Assembly (NCBI GenBank): GCA_018398575.1 | Contig: JAGTXZ010000019.1 | Location: 744,001 to 808,000, forward strand | Direction: 5' to 3' | Length of the DNA: 64,000 nt | Source: Ampelomyces quisqualis | Lineage: Eukaryota; Ascomycota; Dothideomycetes; Pleosporales; Phaeosphaeriaceae | Shown here: in pieces, positions 31,730 to 44,240 of the stretch | How positions within the stretch are numbered: the first letter of the stretch is position 1 | Layout: each line of letters opens with the position of its first letter | Translations under genes and position numbers: made by a program | The notes under the pieces: model-generated | Databases searched by the model: none | Told to the model about the DNA's origin: nothing | The model's input: only the letters and a program-made list of their open reading frames with translations

Positions 31730-32779
31730 ATGACGAAACCACGATTGTTCTCGACATTGCGGTGTTTGCAGCATGAAAATCCCTTGGTGCGTCCTCGAGG
31801 TTGTCCCAAACTGCATTAGTTGACAACCCTGTGCGTAGGGTCTCCCACGCTCCGGCGCACCGCCTCAGATGCCGCGCATGCAGCGAGGACTACCGCAAAA
31901 GCGAAACATAAAAGATGTGAACAAGGTCGTCGCTGTCTCTTCCGCAAAAGGCGGGGTCGGAAAAAGTACCATCGCCGGTACACATCTCTGAACAGCTTCC
32001 ACACGGCCAAGGCTAAGTCGTATGCCAGTAAACCTCGCGCTCAGCTTTGCGCGCCGAGGCTACAAAGCCGGCATACTCGACACCGACATCTTCGGACCCT
32101 CTATACCCACACTCCTGAACCTCTCCGGCGAGCCGAGGTTGTCTGCCAGTTAGTCCGTGGCCCTACCCAACCGTTCGACGTTTTTTAATCTATGTTGGCA
32201 GACAATCAGCTGCTACCCCTCTCGAACTATGGATTGAAATCCATGTCGATGGGCTACCTCATCCCCGAGGCTTCGCCTGTAGCATGGCGTGGCTTGATGG
32301 TCATGAAGGCCTTGCAACAGTTGCTCCACGAAGTCGATTGGGCTGGTTTGGATGTCCTGGTGTTGGACATGCCACCGGGCACAGGTGACGTTCAGCTCAC
32401 CATAACTCAACAACTCATTCTCGATGGAGCCATCATCGTGTCCACACCCCAAGACTTGTCGCTCAAAGACGCTGTGAAAGGCGTGGAGCTGTTTCGCAAA
32501 GTCGATGTGAACCTACTCGGCCTGGTTTGTAACATGGCGGGCTTCAAATGCCCTGGCTGTGGCGATGTGCACGAAGTCTTTGGCAACATGGACAAGATAA
32601 GGATGATGTGTGCAAAATATCATCTGAGCATGTTGGGCGAAATCCCATTGCACGCTAGGATATCTGATGATGCGGACCGCGGTAAGCCAACCGTAGTAGC
32701 ACAGCCAGATGGGGACCAGGCTCAGGTCTTTGCCAAAATGGTACAAGAAGTAGAAGGCCTCATTGGATTGAGCAAGTAA
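31730..32779 (+). CDS. IND1: Mitochondrial Fe-S assembly P-loop ATPase (NUBPL/Ind1)
   Basis: Mrp/NBP35-family P-loop NTPase that carries Fe-S clusters to respiratory complex I in mitochondria. Exons 31730-31786, 31839-31977, 32029-32148 and 32202-32779 sum to 894 nt (297 aa). I chose the ATG at 31730 because it opens a presequence (MTKPRLFSTLRCLQHENPL) that splices precisely into GLPRSGAPPQMPRMQRGLPQ, the conserved start of the family. Motifs: deviant Walker A VSSAKGGVGKSTIAVNLA, LDTDIFGPSIPTLLNL, LDMPPGTGDVQLTITQ and the cluster-binding CxxC in FKCPGCGD. Introns 1-3 are 46-54 nt. Confidence 0.95.
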
Positions 32780-33509
32780 GGTTAGTCGTCATTTTCATCC
32801 TTTCACCATATCTTGGTCCGTTCCTCGCAAACTTCATCATTGCCGCGGGCTAAGAATGAAAGGTGAGCCTGTAGGGGAGCTGGCGATTAATCATCACAGA
32901 GGTATTCTGGCATTACCTTTGAACCCCAGGTAACCAAGGTTTACATGGACGTGGTCCAATTAACTATTTCAGATTAGAAGTGCGCAGACACCTCTCTGTG
33001 CTTCTTCGTAAGCCTTCATTGTCGCATGCCAAGGTGTAGTGCGCCATTCGCCTGAACGGGTACCCCGCAGCCACCCCCGCACGGATACTGCACCACACTA
33101 TGTACAAGGATTCGTCTCGCATAATGGCCTCTTCTGATTCGCCTATCCCGATATAGTTGTTCGTCATGGACGTCGTACCTATCCATCAGAGATAAAGTCA
33201 GTTGGAAAGAGTCATGCATATAAGACCTAGTCGGCGCTGTGGTTGACTTTACAAGAGGCCGCCTTTCAATCAAAGACAGGATTCTGAACAATGCAACCTC
33301 ATCAATCCTGCGCTTAACTCATTGAGGCAATCAACCATACTTGAGTGTTCTTGGTGAACCTGTACGCACGTTACTCTCAGGCACGGTGGCGAGATTATAA
33401 AACTCGTGTATTCGACTGAATCCCAACCGACTTGGCGAGTCAGAAACGCATCTATCTACACCGATCTTTAGTTTTTACGAAGGTGTAAGGTCCTTTGTCA
33501 ACAACAATC
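32780..33509. other. Intergenic, no gene seen
   Basis: About 730 bp with no supported gene. The right end is the promoter and leader of the monooxygenase gene. Confidence 0.5.
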
Positions 33510-35639
33510 ATGGCACCAGACTTGAACTCGATGACCAGCGATGGTCGGTGGGACTACTCAACGCCTGGATCCAGCGGCTACGATGTTCCCAACATCGTGT
33601 ACAATGTGCGTCTTCAAAGCGTGTGCATGATCAATGACTAATCTTGCATAGGATCCTGCTTCTCGCAAGCTCAAAGTACTGACCATAGGAGCCGGTGTGT
33701 CTGGAATCCAAATGGCATATCAGATCCAAAAGTGTTGCGAAAACGTGGAACTTGTTATCTACGAGAAGAACGCTGAGATCGGAGGCACCTGGCTGGAGAA
33801 TAGGTATCCTGGTAACGTGGATGCTTTCGCATAGCTGGTGTTGTAGCTGACATCACGGAGGCTGCGCTTGTGATATTCCGAGCCACGCTTACACGCTCAA
33901 CTTTGCTTTGAATCCAGACTGGCCAAGATTCTTTTCCTACGCACCTGACATACAAAAGTATCTGCTCAAGGTCGTCGAAGTGTTCAATCTGCGCCGCTTC
34001 ATGACCTTCAAAACCGAAGTCGTGCGCTCTGAGTGGCACGAGGACTCCGGGAAATGGAAGGTTACGCTACGCCAGAAGACGGCGTCAGGTGAAGAGAAGA
34101 CTTTCGACGAAGAGTGCGATTTGTTGCTGTATGCGACTGGCATCCTGAATAACTACAAGTGGCCCAAGATCGAGGGCATCAACAGCTTCAAAGGCAAGAT
34201 CGTGCATACAGCTACATGGCCAACCGACTACCAGAAAGAGCAGTGGGCAAACGACCGAGTCGCAATCATCGGCTCTGGTGCATCCTCCATCCAAACAGTT
34301 CCAACCATGCAGCCTCACGCAAAGCACCTTGACATCTTTGTCCGAACTGGTGTTTGGTTCGTACAAATCGCAAACAACTACGGCCAGAACAAAGAATACT
34401 CACAAAAAGAACGGGATGAATTCAGGCGCGATCCCAAGAAGCTTCTCGCTCATGCCAAGGACATTGAGAACCAAGTCAATGGCTTATGGGGAGCCTTTTA
34501 TGCGGATAGTGAAAGCCAAAAGGGCGCACAAGACTTCTTTAAAAAAACGCATGAAGGAGTTCATCAAGGATGAGAGACTTCTTGAGGGGTTTACGCCAAA
34601 ATTTGAAGTTGGGTGTACGTTTCCACAGGGTTTGTTCGTCCTTCGTAACTTCGTCTAACTTGTCACAGGCCGTCGCATCACTCCCGGAGATCCTTACATG
34701 GAAGCAATTCAGAAGGACAATGTAGACGTGCACTTCACTGCTGTCGATGCGATTGATGAGACAGGCGTCATCGGCAACGACGGGAAGCATCGCGAAGTTG
34801 ACACGATTGTATGCGCCACTGGTTTCGATGTCACATACAAGCCACGCTTCCCTGTCATCGGCAAGAATAGTGTAGACCTGTACGAGAAATGGAAGGAGGA
34901 GCCAGAATCATATCTCGGTCTCGCGGTTCCAGATATGCCGAATTTCGTCATGTTCATTGGTCCGACATGGTAAGTGTGATGCGGCTCATTCTTTTCAGAC
35001 GCTTCGACTATGCCTGAGCAGACAATACTGATAATAAACACCAGGCCCGTCGAGAACGGCTCCGTCACTGGACCCCTCTTCAAAGTCGCAGAATACACCA
35101 TCCAGCTCATCAAGAAAATGCAACGCGACCACATCAAATCCTGGGTCCCGCGCCAAGACATCACAGACCGCTTCAACGAGCATGCACAAGAATGGATCAA
35201 GCACACAGTCTGGAAATCAGACTGCCGATCATGGTACAAAAACAACGAGACTGGGCGCGTAAACGGTACATTGCTACCCCTTTCTCCTTGGTTCCCTTTC
35301 TCCCTTTTAAAATGAATACTAATGGTGACGGTGACGATAGCTGTCTGGCCCGGCTCCTCAAACCACTACTCCGAAGTCATTTCCTCTCCGCGCTACGAAG
35401 ACTTTGAAATCACGTACCTGAATAAAAATCCCTGGGCGCATCTCGGCATAGGCTATGCGCAGTGTAACATCGACTACCCGAACGCAGATGTCAGTCCGTA
35501 TCTGGCGCTCGAGCATATCGATCCGCAGTGGTTGAAGGCAATTGGATATGAGGGGCCGGCGTTGGCTGCAAGGGGAGAGAGGGAAAGGACGGGGAAGGAT
35601 GGGGATGTGGGGAGTAATTCTTTGGTAAAGGATGCATAA
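33510..35639 (+). CDS. Baeyer-Villiger flavin monooxygenase, one-base frameshift in exon 3
   Basis: FAD/NADPH enzyme inserting oxygen next to ketones. Exons 33510-33605, 33652-33811, 33861-34614, 34669-34969, 35045-35265 and 35341-35639. Motifs: first dinucleotide site LTIGAGVSGIQMAYQIQK, GGTWLENRYPGCACDIPSHA, LLLYATGILNNYKWP, the BVMO signature FKGKIVHTATWP, second site VAIIGSGASSIQTVP and VCATGFDVTYKPRFPVIG. A run of seven A at 34541-34547 puts exon 3 out of frame: DFFKK is followed by a stop at 34573-34575 in one frame, while RMKEFIKDERLLEGFTPKFE continues in the next. With one A fewer the coding length is exactly 610 codons. The cause may be a base-call error or a recent mutation. The class of ketone is unknown. 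Confidence 0.9.
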
Positions 35640-37321
35640 GGTCAAGAGAACGTCGTCCTTGTAGCCTCCCGCGGTTGTTTGTGTGTGGGGTGAATCTAGA
35701 TCGCATGTAGTATTTCAAGCTATCTCGCTCGCCCTTTATGGAACTCGTAACGGAGGGGATCTAGGATACTATCCTTCTGAGGCGAACAGGGCCATGATTG
35801 GTCGCTGAGGATGTGACGTCGCTCCGCTCGCGAACTCACATAACCGTCGCGAATGGACTTTGCAAGGAACATAAGCGCAAACCGGATTCTCATGGGGAAA
35901 TAGCTCTTATTACACAGCATATGAACGTTTCCTGTCGGTCGCGGTATCGATACAGCTGTATTGGCCTCTTGCTGCTCCTTTGTGCCTACTCGACGTCATG
36001 TCATGATCACAACTGCGGGCGTCAAAGCTAGCCCCGACAATGTCGGAACGTGAGCTACCTTCTGGTACCTATACTTGGCTTTTGTGTTGACAACGATGTG
36101 TAGTATACTGCGGTACTGGGAAGCTGCGGCAAGCACGCAACGATTCGCTGAGCAAGAACTGCCTCAGTTGCACAAGGGTCTCCGCAACAACGCAGCTCGT
36201 TTGCGTCGCTGCAAAAAGCCATCCAAACGAAAGATTGCGGAGACCGCCATTCAGCGATCGCTCAGTGATGCTATGGAGGCCGAGGTAGAACTGTATGCGA
36301 GCCAGAAGTGAGCTGAGTACTTCAAGTTTTTATCGAGGAGAGTGAAAGGCACGCGGTTCTAGAATGCCGCTACCTTTGTCAGGCTATCAGGAACAAACCA
36401 CGCAAAATCAGAGACATGATCTACGAATGGTCCGTGGCGGAAGGGACCTTCGTTTCTGCCGACGTAGAGTATCATAAAAACGAGACACAAGGACCTCGAG
36501 CTTATGAGTGTACTTGAGCGTGATGGCTGTACCAAAAGGGCGTGGCCTGGAGAGATCGTATATGCATGGCCGTGGGGTCAATCTCGACGAGGGCACGAAG
36601 TTTTGTACAATAGAAGGCGGCGACCGGATCACGTGTTATGAAATATACCGTTCCGTGGGGCCGGGATGATCGTGGAAAATCGCCGAATGCACGCTAGCAC
36701 TAGCTTGACCCACTCGTCACATGCGCCCCAGTCTTGGCACCTGCTCATCTATTTCGTACCGGCAAGTAAAGTACATATACTTTGCTCGAAATTACACCGA
36801 GATTTCACGACATGGAAGAATCGTCTCAAGACCGTTAACGCGTCCCCGCTCGACCTCGTCAAGTCTTGCACCGAGCCTCAGGCTACATTTCCACCACTGA
36901 CAGATCTCGCGTGGGTTTGAGTTTGCGCTTACTCTACCGGCAGTGGAACCACTCAAGCGGTGTTCCTACTCAAGAATCGCGCCTGCCTGATCGACTTTTG
37001 TGCATCACGAGGTCGGTACGATCTACTCAGAAACGCAATTACAGATCTGAACTTGAAGAATGGGTTCGGGGAGGGGGGGCAGCGTGTGTAAAATTCTCCG
37101 TTCCGCCTGTGCCTTGTACATCAGGATATGACCTGTTTCCACCATTTACCTTTGACGGCGGCGCAGGGATGTGCACCTAATCTCAAACTTGACACCGATT
37201 CAATCTCAATTGTTCCGAAACAAACAAAATCTCCAGTATGGCTTGAACTTCTATAAACTATTGTCAGTACTTGTCTCTGTGTCTCTGTGCCGATCGCTTT
37301 GCTCTTATTACACCCTTCACG
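35640..37321. other. Intergenic, no confident gene
   Basis: About 1.7 kb. One plus-strand frame at 36075-36311 encodes a basic, helix-prone sequence (QRFAEQELPQLHKGLRNNAA), but no partner exon or family is recognised. The final 100 bp before 37322 are the arabinanase promoter and leader. Confidence 0.4.
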
Positions 37322-38344
37322 ATGCGTTCCGCAATCCTTGCTTCATTGCTATCTGCAGCCACGGCTGTATGCGGGTACGCCGATCCGATGGGATGCAGCG
37401 GCATCTGCACCAACGCTCATGACCCTGCGCTCATTCGTCGCGATGATGGAACATACTACCGATTCTCGACGGGTGGCAAAATCGCCATACACAGTGCTCC
37501 AAGCATCGTCGGACCCTGGACATATAAGGGAGCTGCTATTCCGAAGGGTTCGTCGATAAATCTCAAGGGCAAAGACGATCTCTGGGTGCGTCTAAAATCG
37601 CTATCCACAATATCGAGACATCTCGACTAACCGATGTGCTGATAGGCGCCTGATGTCACAAAAGTAGGCAACACATACTACCTATACTACTCTGTTTCAT
37701 CTTTCGGCGTGCAGAGCTCAGCCATCGGTGTAGCTACGAGCACCAACCTCGACACCTGGACAGACCACGGCTCTACTGGCATCACATCCAAGGCAGGCGA
37801 CAACTTCAACGCCATCGACGGAGCCTTGTACTGGGATGGATCAAAGTTCGTCATGTCCTACGGCTCATTCTGGGGCGACTTGTTCTCCATCAACATGGCC
37901 AATCCCCCTCTCAAGACTGTCAGCGGCGCCAAAAACGTCCCGCTCGCATTCAAGCCAGAAGGCGAACACGCCCAGGAAGCTGCTTTCATTGTGATGAACG
38001 GAAAGTACCACTACCTCTTCTTCTCAGCTGGCAAGTGCTGCGGATTCGATGCCAATAGGCCTGCTAAGGGCCAGGAGTACAAGATCCAAGTTTGCCGATC
38101 TACCAGCGCAACTGGTGGATTCGTCGACAAGGCTGGCAAAAAGTGCACGGAGGGCGGAGGTACCACGGTGTTGGAGTCGCACGGTTACGTGTATGGTCCA
38201 GGTGGTCAGGGTGTCTACTATGACCCCGGCCTTGGACCTGTGCTGTACTACCACTACGTTGACACTCGCATTGGTTATGCGGATGGGCAGAAGAAGTTTG
38301 GTATCAATAAGATCGACTTCTCCAGTGGATGGCCCGTCGTATAG
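37322..38344 (+). CDS. Secreted GH43 endo-1,5-alpha-L-arabinanase
   Basis: Glycoside hydrolase family 43 enzyme that cleaves the arabinan backbone of plant pectin. Exons 37322-37585 and 37646-38344 total 963 nt (320 aa). The signal peptide is MRSAILASLLSAATAVCG. The beta-propeller opens with CTNAHDPALIRRDDGTYYRF, whose Asp is the family's general base. DLWAPDVTKVGNTYYLYYSV follows, then the pKa-modulating Asp in FNAIDGALYWDGSKF and the candidate acid Glu in the EGEHAQEAAFIV segment, with YHYLFFSAGKCCG after it. The C-terminal blade has YGPGGQGVYYD and YYHYVDTRIGYADG. Length is standard for single-domain fungal arabinanases. Likely expressed during growth on plant cell walls (family knowledge). 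Confidence 0.95.
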
Positions 38345-38786
38345 GGTTCTGGTAACCGCCTTCACATTACTCTTGTATATATTTCGAGTCAGTCCTTCGG
38401 ATTCGCGACAAATCCTTTAGGCTGGGCCTCAGCTTTGTCTACGCAATGCTGCACTTTGTATATATTCACGGCAATTATTCGAAGTCGATTTCGACACCGT
38501 TCTGTATCATCCTACAAGGTCCATGACTTCAAGACTTGAAAAAGTATGTAGCACTTGTGAGTGCGTTTTGAGCCGCTAATCTATCAGGCTCACTTCCACT
38601 GACACATTTGCATCACGCGGGAGCTGCTGAGAACTATCTAGCTTATGCTGACAATTACATGCGCGGGTAAAAGAAAGGTCACGTGATTATATATTCTGCC
38701 TTACCCAAGGGTCCAAGGTGGGGCGGCCTCTCTATTTGTTGCCCAACTTTGCGTCTCTCTCTGACAGGAATCGCGACATCGGCAAC

Positions 38787-39949
38787 ATGGTCATCGACGA
38801 CACGATCGCGACTCTGGAAGAGCAGATGCGCGCGTGAGTAAGTGTCCGGTATATCTTGGGCGTCAACTAATCCAAGGCAGGGCTCGCTTGAAGCGTCACA
38901 TCGATTCACGACGACTAGCTGCTGCCAAGCGCAAACAGGAAAGGTTATCGAAAATTTCCACCGAGAATGAGGTGTACGGTTTTTACACAGCAATTGACGA
39001 CGCCCTCATCGCAAAGACAAACATCTGCCAATCTGAAGAGAAGTTTGAAGAAGCCGCTTCGAGCCTATCGGCTGCAAAATCGAACAGCACAATTCAACTG
39101 CTTTTCGAGGGAATGCACGTCGCGCTGCCACTAGAAACTCGCCTTCTGATATACGGATACCTTTTTTGGGGCATCGACTATGAGAATTTGCCCTCTACTT
39201 TCTCTTGTAGTTGTGGTGAGTACTGCTCCGGCGGCCTCGGCTCTTGACAGCCCGCTGGCAGGAAATTCGGTACCGGTACCACAAAACCACCACAACCTTG
39301 TGTGAGTTACAGTTTGGTTCATCTGAACTACTTGAAAGAAGCTCTGCACGGGACGAATATGCTACCTGAGCTAGCAGAGACCTGGTATAGCACTAAGACC
39401 TTTGTATGCTCAGAGTGGTGGGTGCGTGACCTTTTCTTCAGCATCGACCTCTGGGAAGCCATCATCAACCCTAAATACCACATTCGAAAGTTCAGGGTAG
39501 AAATCGACCTAAATTACTCTTGGCCCAAAGGCCTTGTGGAGAATATCATTCGAGACATGGCCGGAATGAGATCAAATGCCATGGTCTTTGTGGGCCTTCG
39601 GTATCAAGACTGGTGCGGGACGACTTGCGTTGATACGAAAAGCCTCGATGCTATTCTGGGTGAAATTAGAGACACTGAGAGCAGCGGAGTAAATATGTTG
39701 ACATATCCTTTGGTATATCAAAGCTTTTGGAGCGAGAAAGCACTGGCCGTGAAAGCTCTACCCCTATTGCGTGGTTCTACTGCGTCTGCGAAGGTGTTCC
39801 TCGAGCGAGGAGAGCAAATTCGCCAAACTTTAGAGCACTGCGACAAAAGTGATACATCCGACGACCTGTCTGCCGAAGATCGAAAGTGGGCTGAGGTTTT
39901 CTTTCGTAATGGTTACCTTCCCGGGATTGAGAACCTTGAAAGGTTCTAG
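38787..39949 (+). pseudogene. Uncharacterised protein A (paralogue of B), internal TGA
   Basis: Exon 1 (38787-38833, MVIDDTIATLEEQMRA) and exon 2 (38881-39949) give exactly 372 codons with one internal TGA at 39245-39247. Layout: an N-terminal basic helix (RLKRHIDSRRLAAAKRKQER), probably coiled coil, then the core LPLETRLLIYGYLFWG, a Cys-rich patch (CSCGEYC), YLKEALHGTNMLPELAETWY, FFSIDLWEA and a tail ALPLLRGSTASAKVFLE ending LSAEDRKWAEVFF. The same frame and the similarity to B continue on both sides of the TGA, where B has an Arg-rich stretch, so CGA to TGA is likely. Introns that would remove the TGA break the frame. Function unknown; the LPxExRxxIYxYLF core recalls degenerate F-box-like segments common in fungi. 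Confidence 0.75.
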
Positions 39950-40672
39950 GAAATCAGGCAAGTGGAATTAATCGAGGCAACATGTATCTTCTTTCTTACT
40001 CTCACCAGGCACCATGCCCCGCATGCTCTAAGATTCATAGTAGCCGACATCCTGGACGGCTAAATCCGCATCTCAGAGCTCCAGTAGCATCGTATCACGG
40101 GTTTCGCAAGCGATTAGTCTTTCGTCCTGAAGCAGAAAGCTTTCTACAACTCTTCTGGTCCTTGCTGGAAAGAAACGCCGATGCATGCTAGACGCTGAAT
40201 TGCCTAGTGGTTTGGAGAGAGGAAGGATGACGAGGCCATCACGTCGGGCTCATCGTGCACAAGATTGAGCTAATTCTCGGAGTGCAGAATCAAAATACAT
40301 TTTGCTTGTATATGCTTGTGCTATGATTATATTTGAGACCCAGTCCGTGAACCCTTTGGTCTCTACGGGAGACTCCATGCCTCATTGATGTGAACATGCA
40401 TCAAGCCTTCACTGAGTCATCATTAGGGGGACAAACGCACTGAGTGCTTCTGTTCGGGTGTCGTACAATATTCAAAGAATATCCAGCATCAGGAAAGTCC
40501 TGAGGAAAGTAAAGTCGCGATACCACGTCCGACTGCTGAAGTGAAGGTAGAGCATGTGATCACGTGTTTCTTGGCCGCACTAAAGCGGAGGTGACTTGAA
40601 ACCTTATCTCTCACTCACCTGTTCACAAACCTTCGACTTTACACTGACAGCACAATCCACGGCGTAGGCAAA
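39950..40672. other. Spacer between tandem paralogues A and B
   Basis: No separate gene supported. A TCACGTG motif occurs at about 40559 upstream of B, and a similar one near 38679 precedes A, so the paired genes may share a promoter element (inference). Confidence 0.4.
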
Positions 40673-41926
40673 ATGGCAAGCGAAGGCGCCACCACGTCTC
40701 TCGAGCAGAAGCTTCGAAAGTAAGTCTATCTGTCAATATGTCCCTATCTGTAGCTAACCTCAGACAGTGCGGTCAAAGAGCGTCACGTCAACTCGCTCAA
40801 ACAGTCTGGCATCGAACGCAAAATCGCAAGGCTCAGAAAGTCACTTCAACAGACGGGCATGGAACACGAGGTCACAAGGCTCAAGATTAAGAAGTGTTTG
40901 CAAGATGCCCAGCTTACAAACTTGGCGTATCTGCGCAAAGAAATTGAACTCAAGTGTGACTTCCCCAAAGCTTGCAAAGCACTCTCCAAGCAGGATACCC
41001 GGGCGCTGTGCACCGCGATGGACGCGCAGCTTCCAGCAGAGTTACGCGTTCTGGTCTACCAATATCTCTTTGAGGGATGTACCGAAATTGTACCCGCCAA
41101 ATACACGTCCTTGTGCCACTGTTCAGGAAAATGCTACGATAGCGAAGCACGCGATGGAAGTGCGGCACGCCTACGACACGCACCCCAGCCATGTGCAGAC
41201 TACAACCTCCGCGATATAAAGTACCTAAAGGACGCTCTATGGGGCACGAGTATGCTTCCTGAAGTGGCCGGTACTTGGTACAGTACCAATGTCCTCGTCT
41301 GTGGCTACTGGTGGCTATTTGACTACATTCTACACGTCGATGTCTGGGAGGCTGGAGTGATGCCGATGGATCACATTCGTGCATTGAGCCTCGAGCTGAA
41401 CTTACTATACGATGTGTGGCTCTGCACAGAACATTTTGAGCAGGTGCTTCGAAGCATGGTTGGGTTGAGACAAAACGCCAAGGTCTGTTTGAGCATTCGA
41501 TACGAAGATCCGCGGTCGTTACCCCGGTACGATAGCAGATTCGTCCGCCTCACACCTTTCTTTCGAGTGACCAGGGAGATGAGAGAGAGCGGCTTGAACA
41601 TTCTGGTGTTTCCGTACCCGTGCGCATCACCGACTGGGGGTCGAAATTTGGTACGGATGGCTGGCTACTGGGGGTCTTTGTACCTCCCAGACAGACTCAC
41701 ACCGATCGCTAAAGCTTTGCCTCTCTTGCACGGTTCCACTGCATCTCCAAAAGAATGGCTAGAAGTAGCGGAAAAGATGTGGGAGGTAGCTTTGAGTTCT
41801 AAAGAAGATGATGCACGCCAGGCGTTGTCAGCGGAAGATCGGAAGTGGCACGACATTCTCATGAGTCGTCAGGACATAGACAAAGCGGCATCTGCAAAAA
41901 GGGTCAGAGGAGCGCGACTGCCATAG
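40673..41926 (+). CDS. Uncharacterised protein B, coiled coil plus LPxELR core
   Basis: Exons 40673-40719 and 40768-41926 give 1206 nt (401 aa). Exon 1 has the same 47-nt length and phase as exon 1 of A (MASEGATTSLEQKLR). Residues about 16-95 are charged and helical (IERKIARLRKSLQQTGMEHE), likely a coiled coil. Then LPAELRVLVYQYLFEG, a Cys-containing patch (SLCHCSGKCYDSE), IKYLKDALWGTSMLPEVAGT, ILHVDVWEAG, AKVCLSIRYEDPRSLPRY, ALPLLHGSTASPKEWLEVAE and a tail LSAEDRKWHDILMS. Roughly half the positions of the core match A by eye. No enzyme motif, signal peptide or TM segment is seen. It is probably an intracellular protein of a lineage-expanded family; role unknown. Confidence 0.8.
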
Positions 41927-44240
41927 AGGCTGTAACGGATCAATCAGGTGAGTAGAATGCGACTACACCATACACGGCTTCCAGCTAATCGTAACAGGCG
42001 CCAGGAACCAGGTTCACAATGCGCGCCATCTCACATCCTCATTCGTCAAGGTTCGAATGCAGAAAATTGTCTCACCCCACCTGAAGGCCTCGCATGTGAT
42101 TACCCAGATCTTTTACCGTGGGAGACCTTCACCTATAGCTAGTACACGCGTGCACCGGTGTCACGAGGATCATTGCGGTGGGTTACAAACTTGCTCAATC
42201 GTCCTGAGCTGAGCCGTGCTCGTGGAAATCGACAAAGGATTAAAGCACGAGATTGCAGGAGCAGCTAAAAAGGAAAATTATGCACCTAAAGCCAGGAGGA
42301 CTGGGGTATGTTGACAACTTGCAAACCGCAAATTTTGACGACCTGTGATAACCGCTTTCTAGATTCCATTCTTCGATTCTGAAGACTTGCAATACAAACT
42401 CCTGAATATTCAATCTTCTGTCTCCATGATTCTGTGACACTTTTACCACAAGGTCTACAACCTTCCTTCTCCTCCTAATCAGCGCATACATCCTTTCATT
42501 TGTCCCTCACCAGCGTAACCCTCCGCACTCAACCCCACCCCTCACTCTCAAGAACTTTGCCGTCACAATTCTCCCCGCCTCCGATTCAATGGCCAATTCC
42601 AGCCCCCTAGATCCCCACTAATCCCTCTCTCCCCATCTCTTACTCAACCCCTCCCATCTCTCCTCAACATCCTCCCCCATCCTTATCGCGCCTCTCCACG
42701 ACTCATTAAACATCCAGGATTCAACGTCTTGGTACTCCATACCTCCAACACCCCATCCTACTCTCCAGTAACCCAGTGGTATGTGCGCGACGCTGATACA
42801 ACAAGATCACCCACTCCCAGCCATCAACATCGTGCTCTTCCATGGCAGCCCAGGATCCCACACGCACAACCCTACTCAAACCATCGACTTCGTGCGCGCA
42901 ACTTCCTCGCTCAGACAAGCGCGCTTGATAGAAGAGCCGCAACATGTCTCAGATGCGTTGCTTAGGGCGCTATAATCGCCGTTCAAAAAATAGAGCACTA
43001 GGAAAGTGAAACGCGGTTGGTTCGTCGAAGGGGGTGTTTAGAGTAGTCGTAGAGCGAGTGTGTAACGACGCAAGGGTTTGCGTGTGCTGAGCTCAGTTGG
43101 GATGTGTAAATTATGGTGTGTTTAGATTTGATCTTTGCGTTGGAGTAGATGGATCTGACGTGGGTAAAATAATGAACTGGGAGATGTGTCGGGGTTATAG
43201 AAGAGACAGTGTATGTGACGATTCTTTCGCGAGTATACATGGTGTGAAGCCGAAGCGGGCGTGGGCTGTACGTAAAGAAATATTAGTGCAGCGGGATGAG
43301 TGTGGGAAGGGGTCGGGGGTAACTGATGCTGAATCTGAGTTGGGTTGTCCTCGAAGTGTCGTGCGTTGGAATTTAGAGAGCTGGTGTCTCATAGGTTATA
43401 CAAGACTGTTTGTTGGGTACTGGTCACAATCTATTACGAAAGGCTGCTAGTTACTACAAATAACGAATCATGGCACGGGAACGTGGTGGGGAACGGATTG
43501 ACCAAGTCTGCTTATTGAAATGGGGATACAAGATTTCCTTATCGATCAGCTAGTTCAAGGACGAACGCGATCAGCGCTACATTTCTCTGATTTGCTATAT
43601 GAAAGAAAAGTGGAAGGAACTTGGGTATCCTACAACATTAAGAAACAGGAAATGAAACCAAAAATAAACCTCAGAAGGAGCAGAAAGCTTGTGGCAAATC
43701 ACAAACCCTAGTCAGAATAGCCTGGCGTAAAGCTGTGGTAGTGTGCATCGTTGGTGTCGCTTGGTAAATTGAGCAATGCAGGATCGATACATCCATCACC
43801 TGGCGGTGATCTTGGGCCGAGAAGGCTTGAGCTGACAGGTGGTACGTCTCGCACTAAATCAGGCGGTAGTGACGACGGGCGATTTTCAAATGGTCAGTAA
43901 GGGCTGAGTAACGTCGAGTTTGTAGTTTTACTCTCCCCTATGCCCTCTCCTCTCCTGTGCGCCTTGGCGCGTTTCTTATGCGCCCCAGCGCTGCGTCTCA
44001 TCTCTCTTTTACCATACGGCCAGAAGGCTATAGTCATTACAGGGCACACTACCCATACGACAACTGGCTACTAGAGTCTGTGAATGTACATATAGTTTCT
44101 TCAACCGGTGGAAGAACTTTATCCGACCACGCGCGCAACCCATAGAATAGGTGCGATCCAGCAGTGCTCCTACACGGTAAGCCTGGAGCCGCACCCGCCT
44201 ACATACTCTTCGGGAGGTTTTCAAAGAGCGTTAAACCAAA
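41927..44240. other. Intergenic, no gene seen; pyrimidine-rich stretch
   Basis: About 2.3 kb without a supported gene. Positions 42480-42730 are strongly C/T-rich on the plus strand. Short frames at 43097-43450 and nearby have no recognisable features. A small AATC tandem repeat lies just before 44255. Confidence 0.4.

Noticed and set aside
34541..34580. Programmed -1 frameshift at the A-rich tract of the monooxygenase
   Set aside because: The frame needed downstream is +1 (or -2), not -1, and BVMO genes are not known for recoding. A homopolymer error or mutation is simpler.
39216..39262. Intron removing the TGA in gene A
   Set aside because: The good donor at 39216 pairs with acceptors giving 35- or 46-nt introns, neither a multiple of three, and the result runs into stops before the conserved segment.
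42040..42065. tRNA T-loop-like ggttcgaatgc
   Set aside because: No acceptor stem, D-arm or anticodon arm could be folded around it. No tRNA genes could be supported anywhere in the window.
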